Of a stretch of 35,310 nt of DNA, positions 19,853 to 28,529 are shown piece by piece. The notes beneath the pieces are model-generated. The model was not told the DNA's origin. It worked only from the letters and a program-made list of their open reading frames with translations, and did no database searches. This DNA comes from a virus, in IMG/VR virus record IMGVR_UViG_3300025093_000061, positions 1 to 35,310 of that record; one strand, written 5' to 3'. A program made the translations under genes and the position numbers. Position 1 is the stretch's first letter; every line of letters begins with the position of its first letter.

Positions 19853-20185
19853 TTAGATCGCTCCTGATTTCCTCGCGGCGTCAATAAGCCTCTGCACCCT
19901 TTCCTCGGTGCGGGCCTGGAAATCAGCGGACTTGGTGTAATGCTCTGCCAATTTGTCAGGCTTTAAGAGATCGCTATGGACGCTTATCTTTGATTGCATT
20001 ACCGGGATAGTTTCGTTGATTGCGTCTATTTTGTCAAACGCTGCGCCGCTTGCTTTACGCAATTCTCGGATGAGTTCGCTGTTCTGTTTCGATAGACTTT
20101 CAAGCCTCACAAGCCAGACAACCAGTGTGATGATGGCGATAACCAGATACCAAATAGACTTTAGCTCTGACGCCATCTCCATCAT
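19853..20185 (-). CDS. N-anchored coiled-coil membrane protein, possible i-spanin
   Basis: 110-residue protein with one N-terminal membrane segment (IWYLVIAIITLVVWLVRL, about residues 11-28) followed by a long charged helical region (LSKQNSELIRELRKAS...). That is the topology of Rz-like inner-membrane spanins. ATG 20185 overlaps the previous stop (ATGA); ATG 20176 is an in-frame alternative. It directly precedes the lipoprotein gene. No sequence motif proves the role. Confidence 0.65.
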   Translation of the reverse strand: MMEMASELKSIWYLVIAIITLVVWLVRLESLSKQNSELIRELRKASGAAFDKIDAINETIPVMQSKISVHSDLLKPDKLAEHYTKSADFQARTEERVQRLIDAARKSGAI

Positions 20186-20529
20186 TGCAGCACCATAGGC
20201 AAGACGGTCGCCACCAGTGAAGCCACCAGACCAGCAATCCCCACCATCACACCCCAGACCACTGTCTGCTTGGTCTTAAGCTCAGAGAGTTCCGCAACAT
20301 ACTGCGCCCGTGTGTTTTGACGTTCTGCGTAGTCCTCATCTATACGTGCGTGGATACGCTGCACACCGTTATCGAACTTCTCTGTAAGGTTAGCGACAGC
20401 GGTCTTCATCTCAAGTTCTGCCTGTTCAGCCTTGCGACCTCTTTCCTCGCAGAAGCGTTCATGTGCCTCCACAATATTGAGGGCCTTTTCTGCAAGCCGT
20501 CGAGCCTCATGGTCAATTACCTCAGTCAC
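20182..20529 (-). CDS. Coiled-coil protein with C-terminal membrane anchor (XhlA-like)
   Basis: 115-residue protein: charged coiled coil (residues about 8-90) then one C-terminal membrane segment (VVWGVMVGIAGLVASLVATVLPMV). This resembles haemolysin-XhlA-type proteins associated with phage holins. The start is GTG 20529, directly abutting the preceding TAA. Together with the two following genes it forms a membrane/envelope set between tail genes and endolysin. Function inferred from topology only. Confidence 0.65.
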   Translation of the reverse strand: MTEVIDHEARRLAEKALNIVEAHERFCEERGRKAEQAELEMKTAVANLTEKFDNGVQRIHARIDEDYAERQNTRAQYVAELSELKTKQTVVWGVMVGIAGLVASLVATVLPMVLQ

Positions 20530-22983
20530 TTACCGCGCCCTCGCCTGTGTTTGGAATGGCATCTCGGCAAAGGCGAGGTAGATGTAGGTGCCACCGCTGG
20601 CAGAAGTGTCGTTGCCCCCATCTCTACATTTGAACCCATTAGCAAGCATATCTATAATACCTGATCCGGTTCCTTCAGCGTTTGACCCGTTGGGAAAGAA
20701 GGTTGTGTCTGCTGGGTTGTATGAGTTGATTTTACCATCAAACAAACGCCACCCTTGACTTAAATCTACTCGCTTGATGATCACCATAGCCGGTCTAAAC
20801 CCTGACCCTCCGTCATCCACGACAATCACTGGACCATCTGTCGAGCCGTTTCCGGTATAGCTGCCGATCCCGATGAGGCCCGGTGTTTTGGCGAAGCAAG
20901 CGAAGTGGTGACTGTCCCCACTCGTCAGCCACGCACCGTTGTCCTGAGTGGAAAATACAGAAGTGGTCGGGGCGGTGTTATCCCAGACAGCAGTAGACGC
21001 TGCGGATGCCGCAGTACCTTGCAGCACAACGTAGTTACCTGCTCCTACTGCATCATGATAAGTCCACCATTGGGCCACTGCATCTCGACTTTTAACCCAA
21101 AGCATTGATGGGGCTCTGGACAGTCCATGTCCGACTGTTACTGAGCCTGTAGACCCCGCAGTGAATGTGCCGACACTAAAACCCCCGTGATCTGCTACAC
21201 TCACCGAACTGGTGATGGAACCGTCAGTATTGGAAGATGCGGAACCACCGGCTTTGAAACACCAAGCTACATAGTTCTCCGTATTGGTGTTAACGGCGAC
21301 ATTACTGCCGACAGTAAATCCATCGCTGTCAAACGTGGACAGACCTTCAGTATCAGTTGCTTCTGCGCTCGTGCTGTCGCTGTTTAGGTCTTTCGTCGCA
21401 CCGCGAACTACGTCATAGAGCATATGTTCGTCAGCCGCATCACGGTTTTTGATCCAGACAAAATCAGGCTGGAAGCCAGCACCAGTGATAGCGTTACCCG
21501 CGCTACCAATAGCTGTCCCGTTCCCCGTGTACAAAAGACTGGCGAAATAAGCACTCGGGTCCGTCACCGTGGGCGTGGGGAGGTTGGCTGTATTGAGTGC
21601 CTTAAAGTCTGTTGGCACACTTCCTGAGAACGCAGACGCGCCGAAGTTAACGGTGCTGTCACTGGATGACGAAAAAGCCCCATACGCGGGGATATACCCA
21701 CCACTATCTAGGGTGAATGTTGCATTCGTGCCAGCAGAGGGATCACCCGTCCACCCCGTCGTGCTATCAGCCCACTCCGTCACCCCTGCGCTGTCATCGT
21801 ACCGACCCAGCCAGAGCTTATCGTTGTCGGCATCCAGAGCAACAAGCACCTTATCGCTCGTGGTGGCAACAGGCGACATGGTGTGCGACGTATAGGAGCC
21901 GTTATGGTATGTGCGGAAGTCAGACGTACTGTCCATCTGAGCGCCCCAGCTATCGTCATCAGCGCCGGGGTAATTACTGTTTGCACTGGTGTAGTCGACG
22001 TTACCTATGCCGACACGCCAGTTACCTGCGTTTGATGCGATGTCAACTTCCCAATACCACTTGCCCGAATTAACTCGGAAAGTGCCGAGCACAAGATCAC
22101 CACCTGATGCTCCCCCACTTGTTGACAGGTTCCCGTTCGATAGTGTGATGGAGCTATCTTTATCCAGAGGGTTCCATGTGCAAAAGTTCCCCTCATCGTC
22201 AGCCGCCGTGTTGGTGGGGACATCTGTTACTTGCTGCGCCGCTGTTAGCGAGGTTTCGGTGAAGTGATTACCGTTCCCAGATACGTCAGTGCCAGCACCG
22301 TTGCTTGTTCCAGGGGCCACGGCGAAATCAAGCCAGAACCCATTGGTGCCGAAGGTCAAGCCAGAAGGATCAATCGGCACCCACTCGCCTGTGTCAGCGT
22401 CGGCTTCACCGAATGAGGTGGCGTCGAGTTGAGTGCCGTCAATGTAGATGTACTCAGCTAAATATACCTCGGCGTAACTATCAGGTACGTGAGTGGCCCC
22501 GATGTAATGCGCTGCGGCATCCATGATTGTGCTGTCAGCGTTTAGTGACGGGTTTACATCAGCACTGAAATCCGTAACCTCTGAACCATTGACATACATA
22601 CGCATTCGGTTTCCAGCGGTGCCGTTTGTCGTATCAAAGTTGACAACTACGTGCATCCAAGCCGTGAGATCACGAAACACTTGAGTTGACGTTAATTGGC
22701 CAACTTGCGCCCCTGCCGTATCCTCCAAGCGCCAATAGAGGACATTGGAACTGTTCATACTCAACTGGCTTGACCCGGAGGATGAGCGAGCATGGAACAG
22801 TTGATGAGTTGCCCCTGTCTCATTGCGCTTTATCCAGAAAGACAGTGTGCCGGTTTTATTATCCCCCGCGCCACTCGGCGTCCAAGTCAGATAATCCGCG
22901 CTGCCGTCCAGATAGATAGAACTGTTGACCCGGTATCCCCCTGCTGCGAAAGGGATACCCGCTGGCATTACTTGAAGAACCAT
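20530..22983 (-). CDS. Tail-spike-like receptor-binding protein with LamG and SPRY-type domains
   Basis: 817-residue beta-rich, Gly/Ser/Thr/Asp-rich protein. Residues about 15-200 look like a LamG/concanavalin-type lectin domain (YLDGSADYL, GTLSFWIKRNE, VVVNFDTT). About 290-440 look like a SPRY-type domain (SGKWYWEVDIAS...WRVGIGN). The C-terminal part has two similar segments (FQPDFVWIKNRDAADEH...NYVAWCFKAGG and RAPSMLWVKSRDAVAQW...HHFACFAKTPG), then a third related stretch (FRPAMVIIKRVD). It follows the gp17-like fibre and probably attaches to or decorates it, binding cell-surface glycan. No enzymatic motif is visible. Confidence 0.8.
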   Translation of the reverse strand: MVLQVMPAGIPFAAGGYRVNSSIYLDGSADYLTWTPSGAGDNKTGTLSFWIKRNETGATHQLFHARSSSGSSQLSMNSSNVLYWRLEDTAGAQVGQLTSTQVFRDLTAWMHVVVNFDTTNGTAGNRMRMYVNGSEVTDFSADVNPSLNADSTIMDAAAHYIGATHVPDSYAEVYLAEYIYIDGTQLDATSFGEADADTGEWVPIDPSGLTFGTNGFWLDFAVAPGTSNGAGTDVSGNGNHFTETSLTAAQQVTDVPTNTAADDEGNFCTWNPLDKDSSITLSNGNLSTSGGASGGDLVLGTFRVNSGKWYWEVDIASNAGNWRVGIGNVDYTSANSNYPGADDDSWGAQMDSTSDFRTYHNGSYTSHTMSPVATTSDKVLVALDADNDKLWLGRYDDSAGVTEWADSTTGWTGDPSAGTNATFTLDSGGYIPAYGAFSSSSDSTVNFGASAFSGSVPTDFKALNTANLPTPTVTDPSAYFASLLYTGNGTAIGSAGNAITGAGFQPDFVWIKNRDAADEHMLYDVVRGATKDLNSDSTSAEATDTEGLSTFDSDGFTVGSNVAVNTNTENYVAWCFKAGGSASSNTDGSITSSVSVADHGGFSVGTFTAGSTGSVTVGHGLSRAPSMLWVKSRDAVAQWWTYHDAVGAGNYVVLQGTAASAASTAVWDNTAPTTSVFSTQDNGAWLTSGDSHHFACFAKTPGLIGIGSYTGNGSTDGPVIVVDDGGSGFRPAMVIIKRVDLSQGWRLFDGKINSYNPADTTFFPNGSNAEGTGSGIIDMLANGFKCRDGGNDTSASGGTYIYLAFAEMPFQTQARAR

Positions 22984-22984
22984 A

Positions 22985-24475
22985 TTACGCCACCGCTGCG
23001 TGGTTGCCGGTCATTAACCAAGTATCTGTTGCCACCTTCACGATGGACACGGCCCCGTATTGTGCGGAGATTGCACCACCACCGGCAGACACACCATTCA
23101 ACGTCACACCCGTGTCACCCGTCACCGTGGTAGCACCGGCACCCTTCATCCAGATGTCGATACGATCACCAGTGGAGAACGCCACCGAACTGTTAGCAGG
23201 GATGGTTAGGGTGTTAGCCGAAGCGTTGTCCATAGTCACCGTCTTGAAGGCGTCGGTGAGAACCAGGGTGTAGGTGGTGCCGGTTTGGGCGTTCACAGAG
23301 CCGGTTACTGCCGCCGGCCCAACAATGTCAGACATACCCGCCAAGGTTTCCGGTGTGACCGCCCGTGACGTATCTGTACCAGCGTCAACTTCTGCCTGAG
23401 TCGCTAGTTCGATGATGCCTTCTGAGGTCGTGGTTGCCGACGTGTAGACTGCCGACATCTGCGCCCAGGTGATAGCCGTGGTCTCAAGAGTGCCGCCGGC
23501 ATCTACCGTGCAGATCCACGCACTGTCCGAGTTCGCGGTCCCCTCGCTGACGATAACCGCTGCACCCACATGCTCATCCCAGGTATCCAGAGGGGTGGCA
23601 CGGGACCATGCGCCGGCAGCAGTTACATACACCCCGTTCTCTTCCTGGGCAGTCTGATCCTTGACCAAGATACGGGAGGTGGAGGTGAGTACCCCATCAA
23701 TCGTCTGCTCGCCCGAGAGAGTGATGTTTGCCGTCGTGGCGTTGACCACTGGTTCTTTCCAGTAGATCCCCGCAGCACTAGCCGCAGCGGCAGCAGCAGA
23801 AGCGGCGGCGTTGGTTTCGCTGGTCCCGGCATTGGTCTCGCTAGTGGAGGCATTAGACGCGCTGGTCGCGGCATTCGTTTCCGACGTGGCAGCGTTCGTT
23901 TCCGAGGTTGCGGCATTGGTTTCAGAGGTCGCAGCGGCCGCGGCGGAAGCAGCAGCAGCAGCAGCAGCAGCATCCGGGTCAGTGTCGGAGTTCTCCAGCG
24001 CATCGCCAGCATCGTTCCATTTCAATGCCTTGCCGGCCGATGGTTCAGGAACTGCGGTAGACGCCCCACCCGTATACGTGACCGGGAATTGGAACGTGCG
24101 GCCGAGATCCGATTCCTGCTCCTGCGCCACCATCGTTAGACGGTCCAGGGCGTCCTCGTGGGTCTCCGCGGGGAAGGCATCATTCTCTACATAATCCGTG
24201 CCTTGGGTCTGCGTGGTCGCCCGCCGGATATGCCATTCAACAGTATTGGCCGGCGCAGAAACCGCGGTCACCGTCCCCGTGGCATTGTTCCCGCCCGAGA
24301 CCGTGTAGTCGGTGACGTTAACCTTTGTGACCTCTGCACCCGTAGCGATAGTCCGCTCAATCACCTCAATTTCTGCGGTGGTTGTCGTCCCAAAGAACGC
24401 AAAAGTTACGGGGAATGCAACCGTTGCGCCGTCACCAGTGTAGGAGACTTCAGTCGTTGTGCTGGATATCGTCAT
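22985..24475 (-). CDS. Tail fibre protein, T7 gp17-like N-terminus
   Basis: 496-residue fibre. Residues 1-130 match the T7-tail-fibre N-terminal domain (YTGDGATVAFPVTFAFFG, DYTVSGG, GTVTAVSAPANTVEWHIRR, EDALDRLTMVAQE), which docks on the tail. Residues about 165-235 are an alanine-rich stalk with a GCT run and repeated (T)SETNAA heptads, likely a trimeric coiled coil. The C-terminal 260 residues are beta-rich domains (LTSTSRILVKDQTAQEENGVYVTAAG; LTDAFKTVTMDNASANTLTIP). GAGGT lies upstream of ATG 24475. The next gene supplies a larger receptor-binding protein, so this may be the tail-proximal half of a two-part fibre. Confidence 0.9.
   Translation of the reverse strand: MTISSTTTEVSYTGDGATVAFPVTFAFFGTTTTAEIEVIERTIATGAEVTKVNVTDYTVSGGNNATGTVTAVSAPANTVEWHIRRATTQTQGTDYVENDAFPAETHEDALDRLTMVAQEQESDLGRTFQFPVTYTGGASTAVPEPSAGKALKWNDAGDALENSDTDPDAAAAAAAASAAAAATSETNAATSETNAATSETNAATSASNASTSETNAGTSETNAAASAAAAAASAAGIYWKEPVVNATTANITLSGEQTIDGVLTSTSRILVKDQTAQEENGVYVTAAGAWSRATPLDTWDEHVGAAVIVSEGTANSDSAWICTVDAGGTLETTAITWAQMSAVYTSATTTSEGIIELATQAEVDAGTDTSRAVTPETLAGMSDIVGPAAVTGSVNAQTGTTYTLVLTDAFKTVTMDNASANTLTIPANSSVAFSTGDRIDIWMKGAGATTVTGDTGVTLNGVSAGGGAISAQYGAVSIVKVATDTWLMTGNHAAVA
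23949..23972 (-). repeat. (GCA)8 trinucleotide run in fibre stalk
   Basis: Eight uninterrupted triplets, read on the minus strand as eight consecutive alanine codons (GCT). Nearby codons encode six SETNAA-type heptads. Slippage or recombination here would alter stalk length in frame. Confidence 0.85.
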
Positions 24476-24518
24476 GTCGTTTACCTCACCAGGAACATAT
24501 CATAAACATCTGCCCGCA

Positions 24519-27500
24519 TCAATCTGCGGTAGCCTCCATAAGCATACGCAAATAGAACAAGTTGGAGTACGGCAACAGCCTTTGCATGGCCTCGATTTGC
24601 TTATCGTTGGGCGTTTCGCCGCCATAGACGTAATCGGCGCCATAGCCAATTGTCTCAATCAACTGCTGGACTGTGCCGAATGACGGACCAAGGGCCGCGC
24701 CGAGTTCGTTTCTGGACCGATACCTGGACAACTGCTGCCCGGTAACCATAGGACCAATGCCGATATGCCCGTTGGAAGCCTTCTCCAGGAAGTTGTTTGG
24801 CTCCATCAACCAACCCATAATACCGCTGCGGTCAATGCCCTCTGCGACTAGACGCTCTGGCGTGATGTCTGGGTCTCGGCCGGCAAGCTTCTCCTTGGCG
24901 ATATATGACAGAGACCCAAACCCAACAGCAGTCATAACACCAAGGTAGAAGTTGATGTCGTTCTGCTGCAGCCCCGCGAGCAACATCTTTTCCGTAGCCG
25001 CTATCTGGAATGACTTGAACTGGAATATCAGCTTCCCAAGGGGGGTGGACGCCATCAACGGCATCTCCTGGCCAGGGGTGACAATCGTCCGGTCAATCTC
25101 TCTACTCATCGCAGCGCGGAACCTGTTCGCCGGCACCATGTCCCACTTGTCGATATTAGCTAACCAGAACCCATCCTTGTGTTTGCTGCCGTGCTTGTTT
25201 AACTGCTTCCAGATATCCTGTGCCGTGCCGGCGTCGATGAAGTTATCCTTGAGGAAGGCGATCTCTTTCTTGGTGGGCTTCGCCGCTTTCGGGTTCTCCA
25301 TGTGCTTGACCCACTTCTCAATCACGTCCGTGAACTGGTCATGAGAGACTAGGCCTGCATAGGTCTTTAACATGTCGTTCCACTTGGCGATACCCGACAC
25401 ATAACCGAACGTGTCAGACATAGTTCCTATCCCAGATTCCAGGAAGTTCCTCCGGGGAGAGGGGTCCGCGATGTCGGCAATTCTCTGTGCGCGGCTATTG
25501 TCCACCATATCCGTGATGTTGTTGAAGCGGTGCAAGTCCCGAGACCGAAGCTTCAGCGTCTTCGCATCTGTTAGCATAGGGATGAAAACACTGCGAAATG
25601 CCTTCAAAATGCCGTGCGTCATCATGGGACGGGCAACGTCAGGGATGGAGGATACCACCACTCCACCCATCATGCGGATGAAGTTGGTCTGGCGCAGGCC
25701 CATTGAGATCCGGTTCAGTGCAGCGTTGGGGTTCTCGGGAACCTTGTAGGTGCCTTTCAGTCGCTCAAACACACCCTCCAGGTCCTTGATGGACCGCTCC
25801 ATCTCTTTGTGGAATTCAGCGAACTTCTTCCCGCGGGACTTACGGTCCTCCCAGTATTTCTCAAGGCCCTTGATGACCCCGTCACTGGTGTCAAACTGAA
25901 GGGCCTCTTCTTCTTTCATTAGTCCGCGCTGCACACCAATCGACTTCCAGTCATCCACCAATTGGGTGAAGACCTCCGTGTCCTGGAAGTTGTCAGACCC
26001 GAAAGCCCGGCGAAGCTCAAGCCGCGGGGCAGTGGTTTCAATCAGCTTGGTGATCAACTCGTCAGGATCACTCACCAGGAAGTCCGCGTAGTCCTCATCC
26101 CGCACAATCAAGGACCGGCGGCGGAATGCCCCAGGCAGCCCAGCCTTGCCCGTCCCCGTCCCAACATCCAGGTCGTGCGGTGCGCGGATGCCACCCGTGC
26201 CGAGAATGCGGTACATCACAGTTTGAACATAGTCGTCGGCCAATTGATTCTCTGGGTCCATCGTATGGACAAGGTGGATGTCTCGGCCATGCTGCTTTGC
26301 ACGGTCAGACATGGCGTCCATAGCCTTCATGATCTCTTCATCGATATCCTTGGTCGCCTCACGCAGGGCCTCCCTTGAGGATTTCTTAACAACCTCACGC
26401 GCCTCTTTCTTGGCCTGGGTGAGGAGCTTCTTGCGGCCGGCGGCTTCCCTCGCCAGCGGGTCATTGACTAACTCCTCAATCCGCTTGTCGAACGCCTTCA
26501 TGGAACGCTCAACAGCATTATTAGCCGCAAGCGCCGCCTCTTGTTCTGCCGCCTTGTAGACCGCCGGGTCCATCAATTGGTCAAGCGTAGCACCCTTGCC
26601 GGCATCTGCTAGGGGTTCTGCAATCTCCTCACGCAGCGTAGCGAGGATAGCCGCCTCTTCCACGTCCGCTGCCTTGGCGACAAAGTTCTCAATGACCTCT
26701 TCAGCAAGACCTTCAATCTCATCTCCGACAGCTTCCTGGACGGCCTCGGTTAACTCTTTTCGGAGTACACGGGTGAATGCCCTCTGCGCTGCCTTCTCTG
26801 CTGCCGTAGCCTTGTCTGCTGCTGACGGGAGGTCAACAGTGACATCCACCTTCTCAAGGGCTTCCTCTGTAATCTCTTGGGCGGATTCATTGACCTGCTT
26901 TTCAAAACCCTCACGGACGGCAGTCTCAATGTCTTTACGCTTGGCCCGCAGAGCCTTCACTGCACGTTGCAGGGCGGCCTTCTCATCTGCGTATTGGCCC
27001 ATCCTAGCCGCCGCATGTGCTGCCTGCTTCTCAAAGTCCCCCTTCAGGCGCTCCACAAAAACATCCGCGTCTTTCTCTATCTTGCGGATGTCCCAAATAC
27101 GGTTCAGGTATGACTGCGCCGTTTCCGGGTTGACGGCGATATCCTCGGGCAAATACCCAACCTCAATAGCGAGGTCCTTGATGGGGTCATACACCTCTTT
27201 GCGGAGCTTCTTCGCCAGCTTATCTACGGCAGGGATCGCGTGGGTATCCCCGTTCCGCATTGCCGCGGTGACCTCTACGTTGAACTCCTTCACCGTCATC
27301 AGGCCCGCCGCCATGCGCTCATCTTGTGTCATGTTGCGGCCGGCAACCCTAGCTTTAACCCCCTCAATTGCAGACGCACCCACCCCAGGCATCTCACCCT
27401 TACCTGTGCGGTACTCGTAATATGCGTCACGGATATCCATGCGGGCGCGGTATTTCTTGCCCTCCCAGAGCTTGATCATGGACTCCACCGGCACGTCAAC

Positions 27501-28529
27501 AGTGCCTTCCATAAACTCAGATCCAGCCCTCTGCATTCCAGTTTCCATCAACTGGCCGGCAATCTCTCTACCCACCCCAGATGCCTGCATGAAGGATCGT
27601 AACGTTGGGGTCATGTACTTAATCGGAGGCGCAACCTTGAGCAGGACGTTCAGGGGGATGGTCTCTTTGAACCCGGCAAGCTTCTTGTATGCGTCATTCA
27701 CTAATCGCATGGTTTCGTGGGCTGCCTGATCCTCCGTAATCTTTCCAGCCTCAACGTCGGCTTCAAGCTTGGCGTTGATTTGGTCGATTTCCGCTTTGAT
27801 TTCGGACGGGAGTTCCTTCGCCTGCTTGGCGCCAACAGACGTGCCAAATGCAGCAGGACGATCTCCAGTGGCAACATTAAGCTCCTCCGTCACGTCTTCC
27901 AGAATCTTGTCGTAACTGCGGCGACCTGCCTCCTGGACGCCACTTTTTACTGCGCCCAAACCACCACCCAGCACACCACCCAAGAAGGTGCCGGCAGCGA
28001 TATTCAGTGCGCTTTCCTCCGCGGTGCGGGTCAATTGTGTAGCCTGGAGAATGGCCTCCGTTGCGGCCGTGCCGGCAAGCCCAGCTTCAGCACCAACGAC
28101 AAGACCTTTAAGGATATTGCCGCCCTTGTATATCTTGTGCGCCACACCGCCGAACGGGAGGAGGTTAATCGGGTCTAAGATGCCCGCGGCCATATACGCC
28201 ATCGTGCCATAACCACCGTCCTGGTCTAGGCGCTGCTTTGCACCCAGTTCTTCCTGGATGCGGTTCCAGCGATTATTGAAGTCGTCCAGGTTCTTGGCTC
28301 TGGCGAGGGTGGGGCCGTACTCCCGGTTCTCGTCGGTCAGGTGATCCATCACGTTGAACTCAGGGTCATACTCCCCCGTGTCGTCCATAGCGTGATACAG
28401 GGAGACCAGGGAACTCTCCAAGCGGAAGGCATCGCTGAGAGTCTCCCCCAGTGGACGGTCCACCGGAGGTGCATCAAACGGTATAGACGTGGGGACCTCA
28501 AGTCCCGTTGATCTGGTTATGAACTTCAA
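24519..28529 (-). CDS. Large internal virion (ejection) protein, gp16-like
   Basis: 1336-residue protein in the T7 gp16 position, after gp14/gp15-like genes and before the fibre. T7 gp16 is part of the ejectosome that spans the envelope during DNA entry. The N-terminal region has hydrophobic/glycine segments (MAYMAAGILDPINLLPFGG, NIAAGTFLGGVLGGGLGAV) that could enter membranes; residues about 500-800 are a very long charged coiled coil; the C-terminal 400 residues are globular. I see no lytic transglycosylase motif like that at the N-terminus of T7 gp16. The start is TTG 28529, overlapping the gp15-like TGA; no nearby ATG exists before residue 48. Confidence 0.82.
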   Translation of the reverse strand: MKFITRSTGLEVPTSIPFDAPPVDRPLGETLSDAFRLESSLVSLYHAMDDTGEYDPEFNVMDHLTDENREYGPTLARAKNLDDFNNRWNRIQEELGAKQRLDQDGGYGTMAYMAAGILDPINLLPFGGVAHKIYKGGNILKGLVVGAEAGLAGTAATEAILQATQLTRTAEESALNIAAGTFLGGVLGGGLGAVKSGVQEAGRRSYDKILEDVTEELNVATGDRPAAFGTSVGAKQAKELPSEIKAEIDQINAKLEADVEAGKITEDQAAHETMRLVNDAYKKLAGFKETIPLNVLLKVAPPIKYMTPTLRSFMQASGVGREIAGQLMETGMQRAGSEFMEGTVDVPVESMIKLWEGKKYRARMDIRDAYYEYRTGKGEMPGVGASAIEGVKARVAGRNMTQDERMAAGLMTVKEFNVEVTAAMRNGDTHAIPAVDKLAKKLRKEVYDPIKDLAIEVGYLPEDIAVNPETAQSYLNRIWDIRKIEKDADVFVERLKGDFEKQAAHAAARMGQYADEKAALQRAVKALRAKRKDIETAVREGFEKQVNESAQEITEEALEKVDVTVDLPSAADKATAAEKAAQRAFTRVLRKELTEAVQEAVGDEIEGLAEEVIENFVAKAADVEEAAILATLREEIAEPLADAGKGATLDQLMDPAVYKAAEQEAALAANNAVERSMKAFDKRIEELVNDPLAREAAGRKKLLTQAKKEAREVVKKSSREALREATKDIDEEIMKAMDAMSDRAKQHGRDIHLVHTMDPENQLADDYVQTVMYRILGTGGIRAPHDLDVGTGTGKAGLPGAFRRRSLIVRDEDYADFLVSDPDELITKLIETTAPRLELRRAFGSDNFQDTEVFTQLVDDWKSIGVQRGLMKEEEALQFDTSDGVIKGLEKYWEDRKSRGKKFAEFHKEMERSIKDLEGVFERLKGTYKVPENPNAALNRISMGLRQTNFIRMMGGVVVSSIPDVARPMMTHGILKAFRSVFIPMLTDAKTLKLRSRDLHRFNNITDMVDNSRAQRIADIADPSPRRNFLESGIGTMSDTFGYVSGIAKWNDMLKTYAGLVSHDQFTDVIEKWVKHMENPKAAKPTKKEIAFLKDNFIDAGTAQDIWKQLNKHGSKHKDGFWLANIDKWDMVPANRFRAAMSREIDRTIVTPGQEMPLMASTPLGKLIFQFKSFQIAATEKMLLAGLQQNDINFYLGVMTAVGFGSLSYIAKEKLAGRDPDITPERLVAEGIDRSGIMGWLMEPNNFLEKASNGHIGIGPMVTGQQLSRYRSRNELGAALGPSFGTVQQLIETIGYGADYVYGGETPNDKQIEAMQRLLPYSNLFYLRMLMEATAD

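Noticed and set aside
23800-23972. Regular repeats in the tail-fibre gene as a possible CRISPR array
   Set aside because: Repeats are in-frame codons for an alanine-rich stalk, without unique spacers.
26596-27420. 274-codon plus-strand frame opposite the gp16-like gene
   Set aside because: Ser/Ala/Arg-rich shadow of the coiled-coil coding region, with no plus-strand gene context in the right half.
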